The notes under the pieces are model-generated. The model saw nothing but the letters and a program-made list of their open reading frames with translations, did not search any database and was not told the origin of the DNA. A DNA stretch of 64,000 nucleotides. It comes from Zymoseptoria tritici IPO323 (Eukaryota > Ascomycota > Dothideomycetes > Mycosphaerellales > Mycosphaerellaceae). A program made the translations under genes and the position numbers. Shown piece by piece: positions 21,554-31,569 of the stretch. The stretch lies in the NCBI RefSeq assembly GCF_000219625.1, contig NC_018218.1:1364001-1428000 (forward strand). Direction: 5' to 3'. How positions within the stretch are numbered: position 1 is the stretch's first letter; each line of letters begins with the position of its first letter.

Positions 21554-22564
21554 TCAGTCCAGCTCCATAGCGTGAGCAGCACAACCACCAGCGGGCTGCT
21601 CCTCGTACGATACGGCCAAGCCGGTCTGTATGTTGTTTTCGTTCTGAGCCGCAGTGATGGGGTCGGTCTCAGCCTTGATCAAACCACCAGGAGCGGCAAG
21701 ATGAAGAGCCGGAAGCATCTTGAGCCGAGGAATCAGTTGACTCGGGTCGGTGGTCACCAACTGGGCTTCGGTGAGGTCGTTGGCGAAGATGTAGTACTCG
21801 TGCTGGCCGTTGTATGCATTCTTTGCCGCCACGAGGTAAGCAGGCATTGCGCTGTTCTCAAACCAGATGCTAACATCGGTCAGACGCGGGTAGTGGTTTT
21901 GGATCCACTTCGAGTAGGCTCTCTGGTTGATCTGAAGCGCCTCGGATCGATCCATGCGTGTCCAGCTGATGCCCAGCGAGCGTGTGGTTTCGTCGATGAG
22001 TGGCTCGGTCGTGACCTCACGCATTTGCGCTGGAAGTACGAGTTGCGCAAGGTCGTCGGCGCCGGGCAGAGTGGCTCGCGAGTCCATGCGTTGCGATTTG
22101 CGGCTCGTGACAGACGGTCGCTTGATGCTCGCAAGCTTGAATGGCTGTCGCTCCGCGTCCTCCTCGACCCACGTTCCAGATTGCGATTCAGCTGCTGCTG
22201 CATAGCCCGGGTCTTCGGGATAGATGAGAGTCATTCCAGGACCGTAGACTGGCTTGCCTCGTGGCTTTGCGATTTCGTCGGCGTTCGGAGTAGCGATCGA
22301 TCCGTCGGCATGTGGTCCAGAGTCCTCGTCATCATCGAAGATGTCGCCTCTCGAGCGTTTGCGTCCTGCGATCGAGCCCGGAGTGGTGGCATTGGAAGTG
22401 AATGGATTGGTGAAGCCGTTGGTGGAAGGAGTGTTGCCGTTGGTGGTGAATGCAGAGCCGATGCTGTTTTGTCCGGGATGGTGAGTGCTGGCGAAGTACT
22501 GCTGAGGTGGTGCGGCTGGCATGACGACGGTTGGAGACGGAGTGAAGAAACTCCTCGAGGACAT
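21554..22564 (-). CDS. Hypothetical fungal protein with disordered N-terminus
   Basis: Single coding exon of 336 aa from the ATG at 22564; the open frame extends upstream to 22837 but that part has intron-like features (CAG/GTTAAG at about 22605) and low coding quality. Residues 1-150 are Ser/Thr/Pro/Asn-rich with a GRKRSRGD basic patch and a following acidic DDDED run, likely disordered and nuclear. Residues about 160-310 look folded, with LGISWTRMDRSEALQINQRA, KWIQNHYPRL and AYLVAAKNAYNGQHEYYIFA. No known family recognised. Located upstream of, and divergent from, the NCL1 gene. Confidence 0.65.
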   Translation of the reverse strand: MSSRSFFTPSPTVVMPAAPPQQYFASTHHPGQNSIGSAFTTNGNTPSTNGFTNPFTSNATTPGSIAGRKRSRGDIFDDDEDSGPHADGSIATPNADEIAKPRGKPVYGPGMTLIYPEDPGYAAAAESQSGTWVEEDAERQPFKLASIKRPSVTSRKSQRMDSRATLPGADDLAQLVLPAQMREVTTEPLIDETTRSLGISWTRMDRSEALQINQRAYSKWIQNHYPRLTDVSIWFENSAMPAYLVAAKNAYNGQHEYYIFANDLTEAQLVTTDPSQLIPRLKMLPALHLAAPGGLIKAETDPITAAQNENNIQTGLAVSYEEQPAGGCAAHAMELD

Positions 22565-23735
22565 TTCAAAGGCAGCTGCGTCTGTTAGATGGTCTAGCAA
22601 CATCAAAGGCTTAACCTGCTGGTGCAAGCTGAGAACGAGCTCAGTGAGGGCTTGTGAGCCACCTATGTTGGAATTGGTGAAGTGTCGTTGTCGGCGATTC
22701 GAAGCGGTGAGGTCTGCTGGTCCAGCCTTGCAGATGAGTCTTGTGGGGTATAGTTGGTGGTGATATTGTCGCGTGATGATTCGAAGGTTGACGTTTGTAG
22801 TGATGGCGTCGTTGCTCGAAGGAATAATTTGTGTCAAATGCGCCGATGAGATTGCTGGAGGCGAAGAAGCGAAGATGTTGTTGCTGCAAGTGATGAGGTG
22901 AAAGGTCGAGAAGGAAGAAGTCTGGAAGTCTGGAACTGGGAAGCGGAAACAACGAAAGACGAGAAGTGGTCAGGGCAGGAACGACCTAACTCAAAGTGTA
23001 AGCGAGGATCATCCCGCCTTAGCCGCAGACCCATCCGTGGAGCTGGACGAATCAGAATTGTGGACGAATAAGGTATGCGCCTTGCCCTTGTGGACGAATG
23101 CAAGAAGTCGAAGGCCACATTTGTGAAGAAGAGCTACTATGTTAGAGTATGACTTTCTAGCATATACTTGTGCGCGGTCGATGCTGCGTGAGCAACGTAG
23201 CAACACGAATAGAGACTGTATGCACAACAGCAGCTCGGATCGTCCACGAGAATAGACACGAGAGAGGTGTCTTCACTACCTTAATGGCGGCACCGTAGCA
23301 TCTTGACATTGAAGTTGTCGCTTGCACAATTTATCGCGAGTCTGTGCGGGACGATTGAGAGACACAAGTTCTGTGGCTTGCCGCAGATGTTTCATCCATG
23401 TCGTTCTCCAGCCATCTCACGCATCGCGTGCCAAGCAAGGCAAGACGATGAGACCACGACCAAGGGCATTGACATTGACATCCGGTCGATTCAATGGTAG
23501 AAAGATCTGCAGAGAGTGCTCAATGGCGTGCGCGCTGCGGCCATTTCGGCGACTACAGTGCATTGTTGATTCTGTCTTCATGTGAAAGACGAGAGTGAAG
23601 TCCGGCATTGAAGTTCAAGCTTGGACCAATGGCGTAACCAACCTTTTGGGAAGCTGCGATTCAAAATTCTGTTCTGTGCACCGCGCGACACTTCTTCCTC
23701 GCACAACATCCGCATTAACGCTTCTTACAGCGATA
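22565..23735. other. Shared upstream region of divergent genes
   Basis: About 1.2 kb between two divergent start codons, holding leaders of both. TA- and CT-rich stretches near 22650-22960 probably belong to the spliced leader of the minus gene. No RNA gene or repeat seen. Confidence 0.5.
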
Positions 23736-26567
23736 ATGCCCCGAGGAAACAAGAAAGGTGGCGGTGGACGCGGAGGTAGAGGCCGCGGTCGCGGCGGTGG
23801 AGGCGGCCGTGGCAGAGGCGGTGGTGGAGGAGGTGGCCAGCGACAATATGCCGACAATCGAGTCTCCTTCAACGATATCGACATGTCCAACGAGAAATTC
23901 GAGCGATTCTACAACACCATCAACATCGTACCAGCTGGTCCAGAACGAGATGCTTTCTGGGCTGCTCTCAAAAAGGAACTGCCCAACTCATTTCGTTTCA
24001 CTGGATCCAAAGGCCATGCGCTGAGCGTTCGCGACAACCTCGTCAATCGATTCTTCCCTGTGATCCGCGAGATCAAGCATGATGGCCGTCCAGTCGAGCT
24101 TCCCAAGCAGATGCCATGGTATCCAGATGGTCTCGCATACAGCATGGCTACCCCGAAAAACGTCGTGCGCAAATACGAACCATTCAAAGAGTTCCAAAAG
24201 TTTTTGGTCAGTGAGACGGGTGTGGGAAATATCAGCAGACAAGAGGAGGTCAGTATGATACCACCAATGCTGTTGGACGTTCAACCACACCACACAGTCT
24301 TGGACCTGTGCGCAGCACCTGGCAGCAAGAGCGCGCAACTGGTCGAACTCATTCACGCTGGAGAAGAAGATCGTGTTGCGAAGGGCATCAAGCAGGCAAA
24401 GGAACAAACCAACGGTACGAAGAGCGCTGATGAAGACTATGGTCGGACGACTGGAATGCTGGTTGCCAACGATGTCAACTACCAGCGAGCGCAGATGTTG
24501 GTCCATCAGGTCAAGCGTCTCAATTCGCCAAATCTGATCGTCACCAACCACGACGCCACCATGTTCCCCTCAATTGCACTACCATCCGGTACCACTTCCA
24601 ACGGACAGAAGTTGGGCAGGTATCTCAAATTCGATCGCGTTCTGGCCGATGTCCCGTGCAGCGGTGACGGTACCTGTCGGAAGAATCCAAACATCTGGAA
24701 GGACTGGCAACCGCAAAATGGACTCGGTTTGTACATCACACAGGTTCGCATTCTCACCAGATCATTGCAAATGCTGAAGGTCGGTGGTCGCGCAGTCTAC
24801 AGCACATGTAGTCTGAACCCTGTCGAGAACGAAGCTGTTGTTGCTTCTGCAATCGAACGATGCGGAGGCACATCCAAGGTCAAGCTTGTGGACTGCAGTG
24901 ATCGCCTTCCTGGCCTGCTCAGAAACCCTGGCTTGACGGACTGGAGCGTCATGAACAAGAAGGGCGAAATCTTCGAGTCCTGGCCAGAAGCCGAGCAATT
25001 CGAGGGCGAGGGCAGCAGACTGGTGCCTGGCATGTTCCCACCCGGACCAGAAGAAGAGATCCCTCTCCAGAACTGCATGCGCGTCTACCCGCAGCAGCAA
25101 GATACGGGTGGCTTCTTCATCTGTGCCCTCGAGAAGCTGGGAGAGATTCACGCCAAGCCTGAGGCAGAGAGCAAGTCTGCGAACAAGTCGTGGGCATACT
25201 CCGCGCCGGAAGCACCGCAGACTGCTTTCACTGAGCTGCTCGACGAGGTCGCGAGTGGCTCAAATCTTGAGCCAAAGACTGTCGCCAGCGGACCTTCCGA
25301 CGATGCTACAGCCGCCGAGAGGCAAAATGGTACTGAGGACGTCACTGTAGGTGCAGGTGTCAAGCGCGTAGCGCCCGCCAGTGACGATGATGCGCAGTCC
25401 GCGAAGAAGCCCAGGCTGGGTGAAGACGTGCCAGATCGTCTCGAGACGAGGCCTGTGCCGCCTAGTATCGCTCTCAGTCTCGAGGCAAGTGGTGTTGACC
25501 CGGGATCGAACTTGGTCGATGGCAATGTTGATGTGCAGATGTCAGACGAGGTTAAGGATGTCGCCCCTGGTGAGCAAACAGTACAGCCTGTGGCGACGGT
25601 CCCGCAACGGCGAAGAAGGGACGAAGACGGCAATGTCGAATCGTTCAAGTTCCTGGCGCCGGACCAGCCGGAGCTCTTGTCCATCTACAAATTCTACGAG
25701 CTGCACGACGCATTCCCACGGGACCGTTTCTTGGTCCGCAATCCAGCTGGTGACCCAGTAAAAGGCATCTACTACTCTTCTCAGTTGGTCAAGGAGATCC
25801 TCATCGCCAACGAGAACCGAGGCATGAAGTTCGTGCACGCAGGTGTCAAGATGTTCATGAAGCAAGATGCACAAGGACAAGACATATGCAGATGGAGAAT
25901 CCAAACAGAAGGTCTTCCCATCATCGAAGGCTGGGTGGGCGAGAAGAGAGTTGTGCACCTGACGAAGAAGAGCACTCTGCGCAAACTCTTGGTGGAGATG
26001 TTCCCGAAGATCGCGCTTGACACCGCCGAGGACGGAACACAATCTGGCGGATGGATGGACCTCGGCGAGATCGGCGAACAGGTCAAGGACTTGAGCATGG
26101 GTTGCTGCGTACTCCGTGTCGAAGGTTCGCCGGACGCGGGCGAGGACGAGTTCAAAGAGCCTTTGACACTACCACTTTGGCGAAGCAAGGCCAGCCTGAA
26201 CCTGATGCTTCCCAAGGAGGATCGCCGTGCAATGCTTCTGAGAATATACAACGAAGAAGTCGAACTTATCAACCACAGCGACCCAAAACATGGCATCTCG
26301 ACAGGTAGCCTGCCCGCTGGGAACGACGCAAAGGAGCTGGAGGAGAAGATCGCGAACGACAACTCGGAGGAAGCTGCCGATGCCACTATCGGTGCTGCGC
26401 CGACGGAGCTGGACGGCTTGGCTGCGGAACAGGATGCGATCGCTGCGACGGACAAGGTCGAGCAGGCACGCTTGGAAGTGCTGGAGGATGAAGATCGCAA
26501 GATCGCGGAAGCGATGCCCGAGAGGGACGGCGATGCCGTGGGCGATCACTACAACACGACAGTCTAA
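23736..26567 (+). CDS. NCL1: tRNA (cytosine-5) methyltransferase, NSUN2/Trm4 family
   Basis: Single exon, 943 aa from the ATG at 23736. It makes 5-methylcytosine in tRNA using S-adenosylmethionine, in the nucleus. An RGG/Gly-rich nucleic-acid-binding tail fills residues 5-35. The catalytic core follows: SAM-binding LDLCAAPGSKSAQL, then DVPCSGDGTCRKNP with Cys about 308, and YSTCSLNPVENEAVV with Cys about 358, the release and nucleophile cysteines of RsmB/Nop2/Sun enzymes. IPPMLLDVQPHHTVLDLC and GGFFICALEKL are also typical. The protein is longer than yeast Ncl1 because of the RGG tail, an acidic disordered insert about residues 480-640, and an acidic C-terminus. The in-frame codons before 23736 are an unlikely leader. 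Confidence 0.95.
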   Translation: MPRGNKKGGGGRGGRGRGRGGGGGRGRGGGGGGGQRQYADNRVSFNDIDMSNEKFERFYNTINIVPAGPERDAFWAALKKELPNSFRFTGSKGHALSVRDNLVNRFFPVIREIKHDGRPVELPKQMPWYPDGLAYSMATPKNVVRKYEPFKEFQKFLVSETGVGNISRQEEVSMIPPMLLDVQPHHTVLDLCAAPGSKSAQLVELIHAGEEDRVAKGIKQAKEQTNGTKSADEDYGRTTGMLVANDVNYQRAQMLVHQVKRLNSPNLIVTNHDATMFPSIALPSGTTSNGQKLGRYLKFDRVLADVPCSGDGTCRKNPNIWKDWQPQNGLGLYITQVRILTRSLQMLKVGGRAVYSTCSLNPVENEAVVASAIERCGGTSKVKLVDCSDRLPGLLRNPGLTDWSVMNKKGEIFESWPEAEQFEGEGSRLVPGMFPPGPEEEIPLQNCMRVYPQQQDTGGFFICALEKLGEIHAKPEAESKSANKSWAYSAPEAPQTAFTELLDEVASGSNLEPKTVASGPSDDATAAERQNGTEDVTVGAGVKRVAPASDDDAQSAKKPRLGEDVPDRLETRPVPPSIALSLEASGVDPGSNLVDGNVDVQMSDEVKDVAPGEQTVQPVATVPQRRRRDEDGNVESFKFLAPDQPELLSIYKFYELHDAFPRDRFLVRNPAGDPVKGIYYSSQLVKEILIANENRGMKFVHAGVKMFMKQDAQGQDICRWRIQTEGLPIIEGWVGEKRVVHLTKKSTLRKLLVEMFPKIALDTAEDGTQSGGWMDLGEIGEQVKDLSMGCCVLRVEGSPDAGEDEFKEPLTLPLWRSKASLNLMLPKEDRRAMLLRIYNEEVELINHSDPKHGISTGSLPAGNDAKELEEKIANDNSEEAADATIGAAPTELDGLAAEQDAIAATDKVEQARLEVLEDEDRKIAEAMPERDGDAVGDHYNTTV

Positions 26568-27607
26568 GAGGCTTGTCTGTGTGTAGCTTGCGTCAGCCGT
26601 GTGTAGCAACATGACGACGAGCAGATCACGCTTGAATATAGAAACGACAAAAAGTGTACTTTATGCAGCTGAATGGTGTCTCATGAATTCCAGCCCCAGC
26701 AGTTGTTGATCCGGCGATTCCGGCTGTGCCCTTGGTTTCACTAACCCCGCCTCCCCAACCCACGTGGATTTTGAGCGCCAGTGGGTCAAAGCACAGATCT
26801 GTGCATTGACAAAGATTGCGCGATTAACATGGGAGGTTTGCAGGGCCATGCCTGCCTTCAAATGCAGAACCGACGTCAGTGATCAGACAACGCATGGCAG
26901 TGATATGCGCAAGATTTGTCCCCATGCGAACGTAAGGTATCTGCCGATGAAGGCGCTGGGAGACTTTTGACTGGGAGCAAGCCACAAAAATAGCCACCTC
27001 ATGCAGGGACTCGACCTTCACGGCACCCTCCCTTGGTGCACTGGCAGGTGTGACCATGTTAAGTTAAGGCATGTTTCAAGACCATGATGAAGATTGGAGA
27101 AAGTCACAGCCTCACAGCCTCACAGTATACTGTTGTGCGCCGACCGCTAGAACTACAGTACTGCAAAGAGCTGACGAACGCAGGTCGTGGTAACGATAAA
27201 AACGGCCGCGGAGACTTGCTGCTAGTGGTTCAAAGGCCGAGAACGTTGGAGGCCAAGCTGCGTTGGGGCAAGACCTTATCGCCTCTCTCGAAGGATCATA
27301 TCTCGGTTGCGACGACTCCAACTCTCGACACCTCCTCGGAATCTGCGTGTATCTGCGTGTACCTGCTCTGAGGAATCGGCGAGGATGTTTATGGCATTCC
27401 GCACGCACACCACGGTCTAGTCTTTCACGGGACAATGGAATGCTCGGGCACATCGGCTTCGTCATCCTTGGAGACGCGATCACGGATCCAGATTCACCTG
27501 CGAAATCGCCTCTTGATTGCACGCGCTGCACGTCGCACACGCCTGCTGGACGACGACGAACTACTCAGCCCTTGCAGGGCTGAGTCGTGCCACTCTGCGT
27601 ATCCATC
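26568..27607. other. Intergenic region between NCL1 and the rhodopsin-like gene
   Basis: About 1 kb. Includes a small imperfect direct repeat (CACAGCCT repeated near 27107-27124). Short ORFs on both strands have no support; the plus ORF at 27435 overlaps the real first exon in another frame. Confidence 0.5.
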
Positions 27608-29612
27608 ATGCTTGAAACACGGCAGAAATACTGGGGAACGGGCCCGCCGGCGCCCAGGTCTCGCATGGAAAATTGGCCGACAGTTCTGTTCTCATGGTGG
27701 TGAGTAGACCGAATTGGCCCATGTTCGTGCGACATGCTGACACTATTGTACAGGTGCACGAGCTTCGCCACAGTCATCATCATCACTCGAGTCCTGGGCC
27801 GCAAAGTCCGGAACAATAAATTCTTTCGAGAAGACTGGATCATGTTGATTGCCCTCGCACCGCTCTGGATACGCATGGTTTTTGTCCATTTTGTGTTGAC
27901 ATATGGCACGAATAACGTCGACACTGTCAACTTTTCCTTTACAGAGGACGAGATATACAAGAGGTCTATCGGCTCGCGAATGGTCCTTGCCTCCCGAATA
28001 TTCTATGCCATGTTCATATGGCTTTCTAAACTTACCGTCTCGGAATTTCTCAAGCGCATCACCATTCGAATCTGGCGACGAAGTTACGAGATCACACTCC
28101 AGGGCATCCGCATATTTCTTTTCCTAACATTCGGTGCGGTCGTCGTGGCTACCTTGACGGAGTGCAACGATTTCGAGAAGTACTGGCAGGTTGTACCGGA
28201 TCCTGGTCCTCAATGTCGGAAAGGCTTCGCGCAGCTCATAACCATGGGAACGTGCGACATCATCACGGATATTGTGCTCATCGCATTTCCTATACCGGTC
28301 GTTCTGAGATCTGGACAGAGCTGGCAGCGCAAGCTGCAGATGGTCTCCTTGTTCAGCTTGTCGGTCATCCTAATAGGTGTCACAGCAACGCGAATGCCGG
28401 AGGTCGTTGAGACTGGTGGTCGACAGCAGTATCGCACCGTATGGGCGAGCGCAGAGGTAAGACAATATCGGAGGTGGCCTGTAGCTCAGCTCGACACTGT
28501 GTTACAGATCCCGTCCTCAGGCCTCGAGTCTGCGGCGATGTTTCACTTTATTGAAGGATGGCTGATTCTATGATCCACAGATTCTAGCATCTGCCTTCGT
28601 CGCCAATGCTGTCACGCTGGGATCTTTCCTTCGAGATAAGGGTGAGAAGAAGAAGAAGTATAAGCCATACAGTACTACGGACAGTATGGAGCGAGCCTCC
28701 GCGAGACGACCTACCCTCCCGACTATCCATCAGATTGAGAGTGACGAGGACCTTTTCCGATCCGTGGGATACGGTATACCAGGGCATCTGCAACGCAAAC
28801 ATTCCATTACTCCTCGACCAGCCCCGCAAGCGCTTTCTGCAGCCGAGCAAAACGGAGGCAGAAGTCAAGTCGCCCGAAACGTGACCTCGAAGGGAGAAAA
28901 GGTCGAGCGCGACAGCGACAGCGACAACTCTACACACGAGGATCATTATCACAAGAAACCAACCCTGGCTCTCGCGCAGCGCAGAACACAGAGCGTCAGC
29001 TTTAGTGACGTGGGCAATCTGCTGGAGACCGAGTCGCCTCGCTCAAAACCGCACTCTCCTTCCATCGCGATCGACTCGCCTGGACCCATCATTATCACGC
29101 AGGACTTCACCATCTCACATGAACGTGCTTCATCCTCGTCTGGTTCTCGAGCGTTCCTACAAGATGTAGGAGGCATCTCAAACAACAGTGGCGGCAACGA
29201 GCGTCAAAATGGCCGGCTGTCGCCTCGACTACACCACGAAGCATTCTGGCACCATCACAACCGCATACGTGATCGCTCCCCTCAGCCCAAAGCCCCGATT
29301 GGAGTCCTCGTGCCCGCTGTGGAACGACACGAGACGAGCATGACTCTACAAGATGCAGGTGGACTACTCGAAAATTCCTCCCGGCGATCGGTTGCCACCG
29401 TTCGGGACACCGCAGTAGAAGACATCGAACTGGAAGATGTCGGATCTCTGCTATCGGATGATACCCCACAGGACCGCTCCGCGATTGGACTTCAAGAAAT
29501 GCTGAAACGAAATAGGCAAGCGGCCAGAACGTCCAGATCGATCTCACGGCAGGGCGGTGGACCTGATGACATGGTCCTACACGATCCCGGTGGGCTGGCA
29601 ACGCCGCAATAA
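27608..29612 (+). CDS. Rhodopsin-like (SAT4/PTH11-type) seven-helix membrane protein with long repeated tail
   Basis: Exons 27608-27699, 27754-28456 and 28581-29612 give 608 aa; introns are 54 and 124 bp. The N-terminal 290 residues form the fungal rhodopsin-like membrane domain: helices around FSWWCTSFATVIIITRVLGRK, DWIMLIALAPLWIRM, RIFYAMFIWLSKLTVSEFLKR, IFLFLTFGAVVVATLTECNDF, TDIVLIAFPIPVVL and LFSLSVILIGVTATRM, with the RTVWASAE then ILASAFVAN helix across the second intron. No extracellular CFEM domain precedes it. Such proteins are putative surface receptors, often linked to host or surface sensing. The 300-residue cytosolic tail repeats a short motif five times (residues 406, 458, 521, 549 and 598). 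Ligand unknown. The first exon was chosen because it splices in frame at a good GTGAGT site. Confidence 0.88.
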
Positions 29613-30264
29613 AGCATGTACGCGGAAGGACTTTTGATCTCACTGGCGTTCTGGATGGGAAGATACCCGGGCTTGCGATGTCTGAGAATACATTTTTGAT
29701 TTGAACGATTTGCTGCGTTCAAGCGACTGGCGTAAAGAGTGCAATATCGATGGACATACGATTCTAGCTGGCGATTTTTCCGTATATATCCGTCAACACA
29801 CTATCACCAAATCATGAGGATACGGCCGGCCTGTGCTCTCCGCTCAGCTGTTCGGCTATGTTGTAAGTTCTTGCTATCTCTTGCTGCTACAACACCTGTT
29901 GTCGTTACCGAATTGTCCTGCTCAGGTAGGTGAGTTGCGCTAGTCATGTGGCGATACGTCAAAGCACATTTTCTCGAGCATGGCAAGTTCACATTGTTGC
30001 AGTGTGCGTGACTGCAGATATGAATGCTCGGATATTTGTAGCTACGGTACTGCAAAGTCGAACTGTCGCAAGTTCTCTGCTACATGCTCGAGGAACCAGA
30101 TACGAGGATGAAATGAGAGAGTCAGCAGCTGCCTCTGATCACCATTCCCGGCGATGTGATGAACGAAAAACGACCCACTGCAAAATTGGGCAAGACCCCT
30201 GACCAAAGCGAGCGTCTGCATGGGCAGCAAGTCGAGCTCCTGTTGAGTGAATGGAACGACTGTA
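29613..30264. other. Intergenic region between convergent genes
   Basis: 3' flanks of the rhodopsin-like gene and the secreted protein gene. A short plus ORF at 29813-29933 is unsupported. Confidence 0.5.
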
Positions 30265-31569
30265 TCAGTTCGGCGGCGACGGAGGCAGATTTTGCAAGAT
30301 CGACATGATAGCGGCGGCGGCTGCGGCGGCCGCATCTGGAGTTGGCGTCGGCTTAGTTGGGGTGCCGCAGTCGAACAGGAGGCCATTGGTCGTGCACACG
30401 TCCCTTTTGGCGGGCACTACGGCCACTTGCTGTGCGGGCGGCGGCATGTGGGCCCACAGGTGCTCCAAGAAGTCGAGAATCTCCGCGACGGCTTCCTTGT
30501 CGGCCCACCACTCGATTGGTTCTGCCTTGGGTGGGACGGGACCACAATCGTAGAGAAGACCACCGGGAGCCGTGCAAACTTCTCTCTTGGTCAGGACTGC
30601 GGTTGCTGGTGGAGTACTGACGGTGATTGTGACGAAGGAGGTCTCTTGGTAGCCAACAGTCCGAGTCGTGACAAAGGTCGTCATTGTGATTGTGCTTGCC
30701 ACTGATGATGGAGCAACAGCATCCACAGAGGTTGGCATCTGACTGGTGGCCTGAAGCACTGGGTTGCTGCTGAAGGTAGTAGCAGCGTTGCTGAACGCTG
30801 AACTTGGCACCGGAATGACCAAGGGGACAGTAGTCCATACCTCGGCGAGTGAAGTGGTAGAAGACACGACAGCGCTGGACGAGTTGGCGTACGTAGTGGC
30901 TTGTTCCGAGATCGAACTATCAGTCTGCTGGGTTGTAAAATCGATGGCCGTGCCCGAGGAGGAGGAGGCATCGCTTCCAGTTGAAGCTGTCGAGGATACC
31001 GTGTCGGATGTCGGCGCCGGGACCGACATCGACGAGGAACTTGCAGTCAGAAGCAGAGAGACGTCCGAGGAGATGAGAATGGAGATGCTGGAAAAGCTTG
31101 ACGTTGGCACCATCGCTCCCCAGAACGAGTCGCTCGCCTGTTGGAGTGCGGAAACGTTCGAAATGCTCGTGGAGAGGACACTCTCTGAAGAGATCGCTGT
31201 GAATCCTGACATCGAGCTGCTGACCATCTCTTGAGTATTGCTTGAATTGGATGCAGGCAAACTACTGGTACCTGACGACAGAGTTTCGGAGTTGGCCATG
31301 GAGGCTGGAAAATCCGTTACAGTCGCATCTCCGACTGTGGTCGATCCCACTGAGCTGAGGAGGGTGGCAGTACTGGTAGTCGAAGAGATTGAGCTGATTT
31401 GCACTGAGAAGGGCTCCTGTAGAACGACGCTACCGGATGCAGGGGCGTACGGAAGAGTCTTCGTGATCTGGACGGCGGTGTGGTTCGACCAGGAGGCGAT
31501 GCTCGTGGCGTGGCTTCCAATGCCGAGGCTCAGTGTAAACACGAAGACGGCGGCTTTGAGAGAAACCAT
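30265..31569 (-). CDS. Secreted Ser/Thr-rich, cell-wall-type protein with two KR-VCT modules
   Basis: Single exon, 434 aa. Residues 1-21 are a signal peptide (MVSLKAAVFVFTLSLGIGSHA). Residues about 22-320 are dominated by Ser, Thr, Val and Ala with N-glycosylation sites, as in heavily O-mannosylated wall or mucin-like proteins. The C-terminal 107 residues hold two copies of a module: KREVCTAPGGLLYDCG at 328 and KRDVCTTNGLLFDCG at 388, each with a dibasic site and a Cys pair, separated by a hydrophilic helical stretch. An Ala-rich and Pro-rich end follows. No GPI-attachment signal is evident. Dibasic sites could be cut by the Kex2 protease, but that is inference. Catalytic function is not indicated. 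Confidence 0.8.
   Translation of the reverse strand: MVSLKAAVFVFTLSLGIGSHATSIASWSNHTAVQITKTLPYAPASGSVVLQEPFSVQISSISSTTSTATLLSSVGSTTVGDATVTDFPASMANSETLSSGTSSLPASNSSNTQEMVSSSMSGFTAISSESVLSTSISNVSALQQASDSFWGAMVPTSSFSSISILISSDVSLLLTASSSSMSVPAPTSDTVSSTASTGSDASSSSGTAIDFTTQQTDSSISEQATTYANSSSAVVSSTTSLAEVWTTVPLVIPVPSSAFSNAATTFSSNPVLQATSQMPTSVDAVAPSSVASTITMTTFVTTRTVGYQETSFVTITVSTPPATAVLTKREVCTAPGGLLYDCGPVPPKAEPIEWWADKEAVAEILDFLEHLWAHMPPPAQQVAVVPAKRDVCTTNGLLFDCGTPTKPTPTPDAAAAAAAAIMSILQNLPPSPPN

Noticed and set aside
23595..23735. Upstream in-frame extension of NCL1
   Set aside because: Low-quality leader sequence; the MPRGNKKGG start with the RGG tail is the natural N-terminus.
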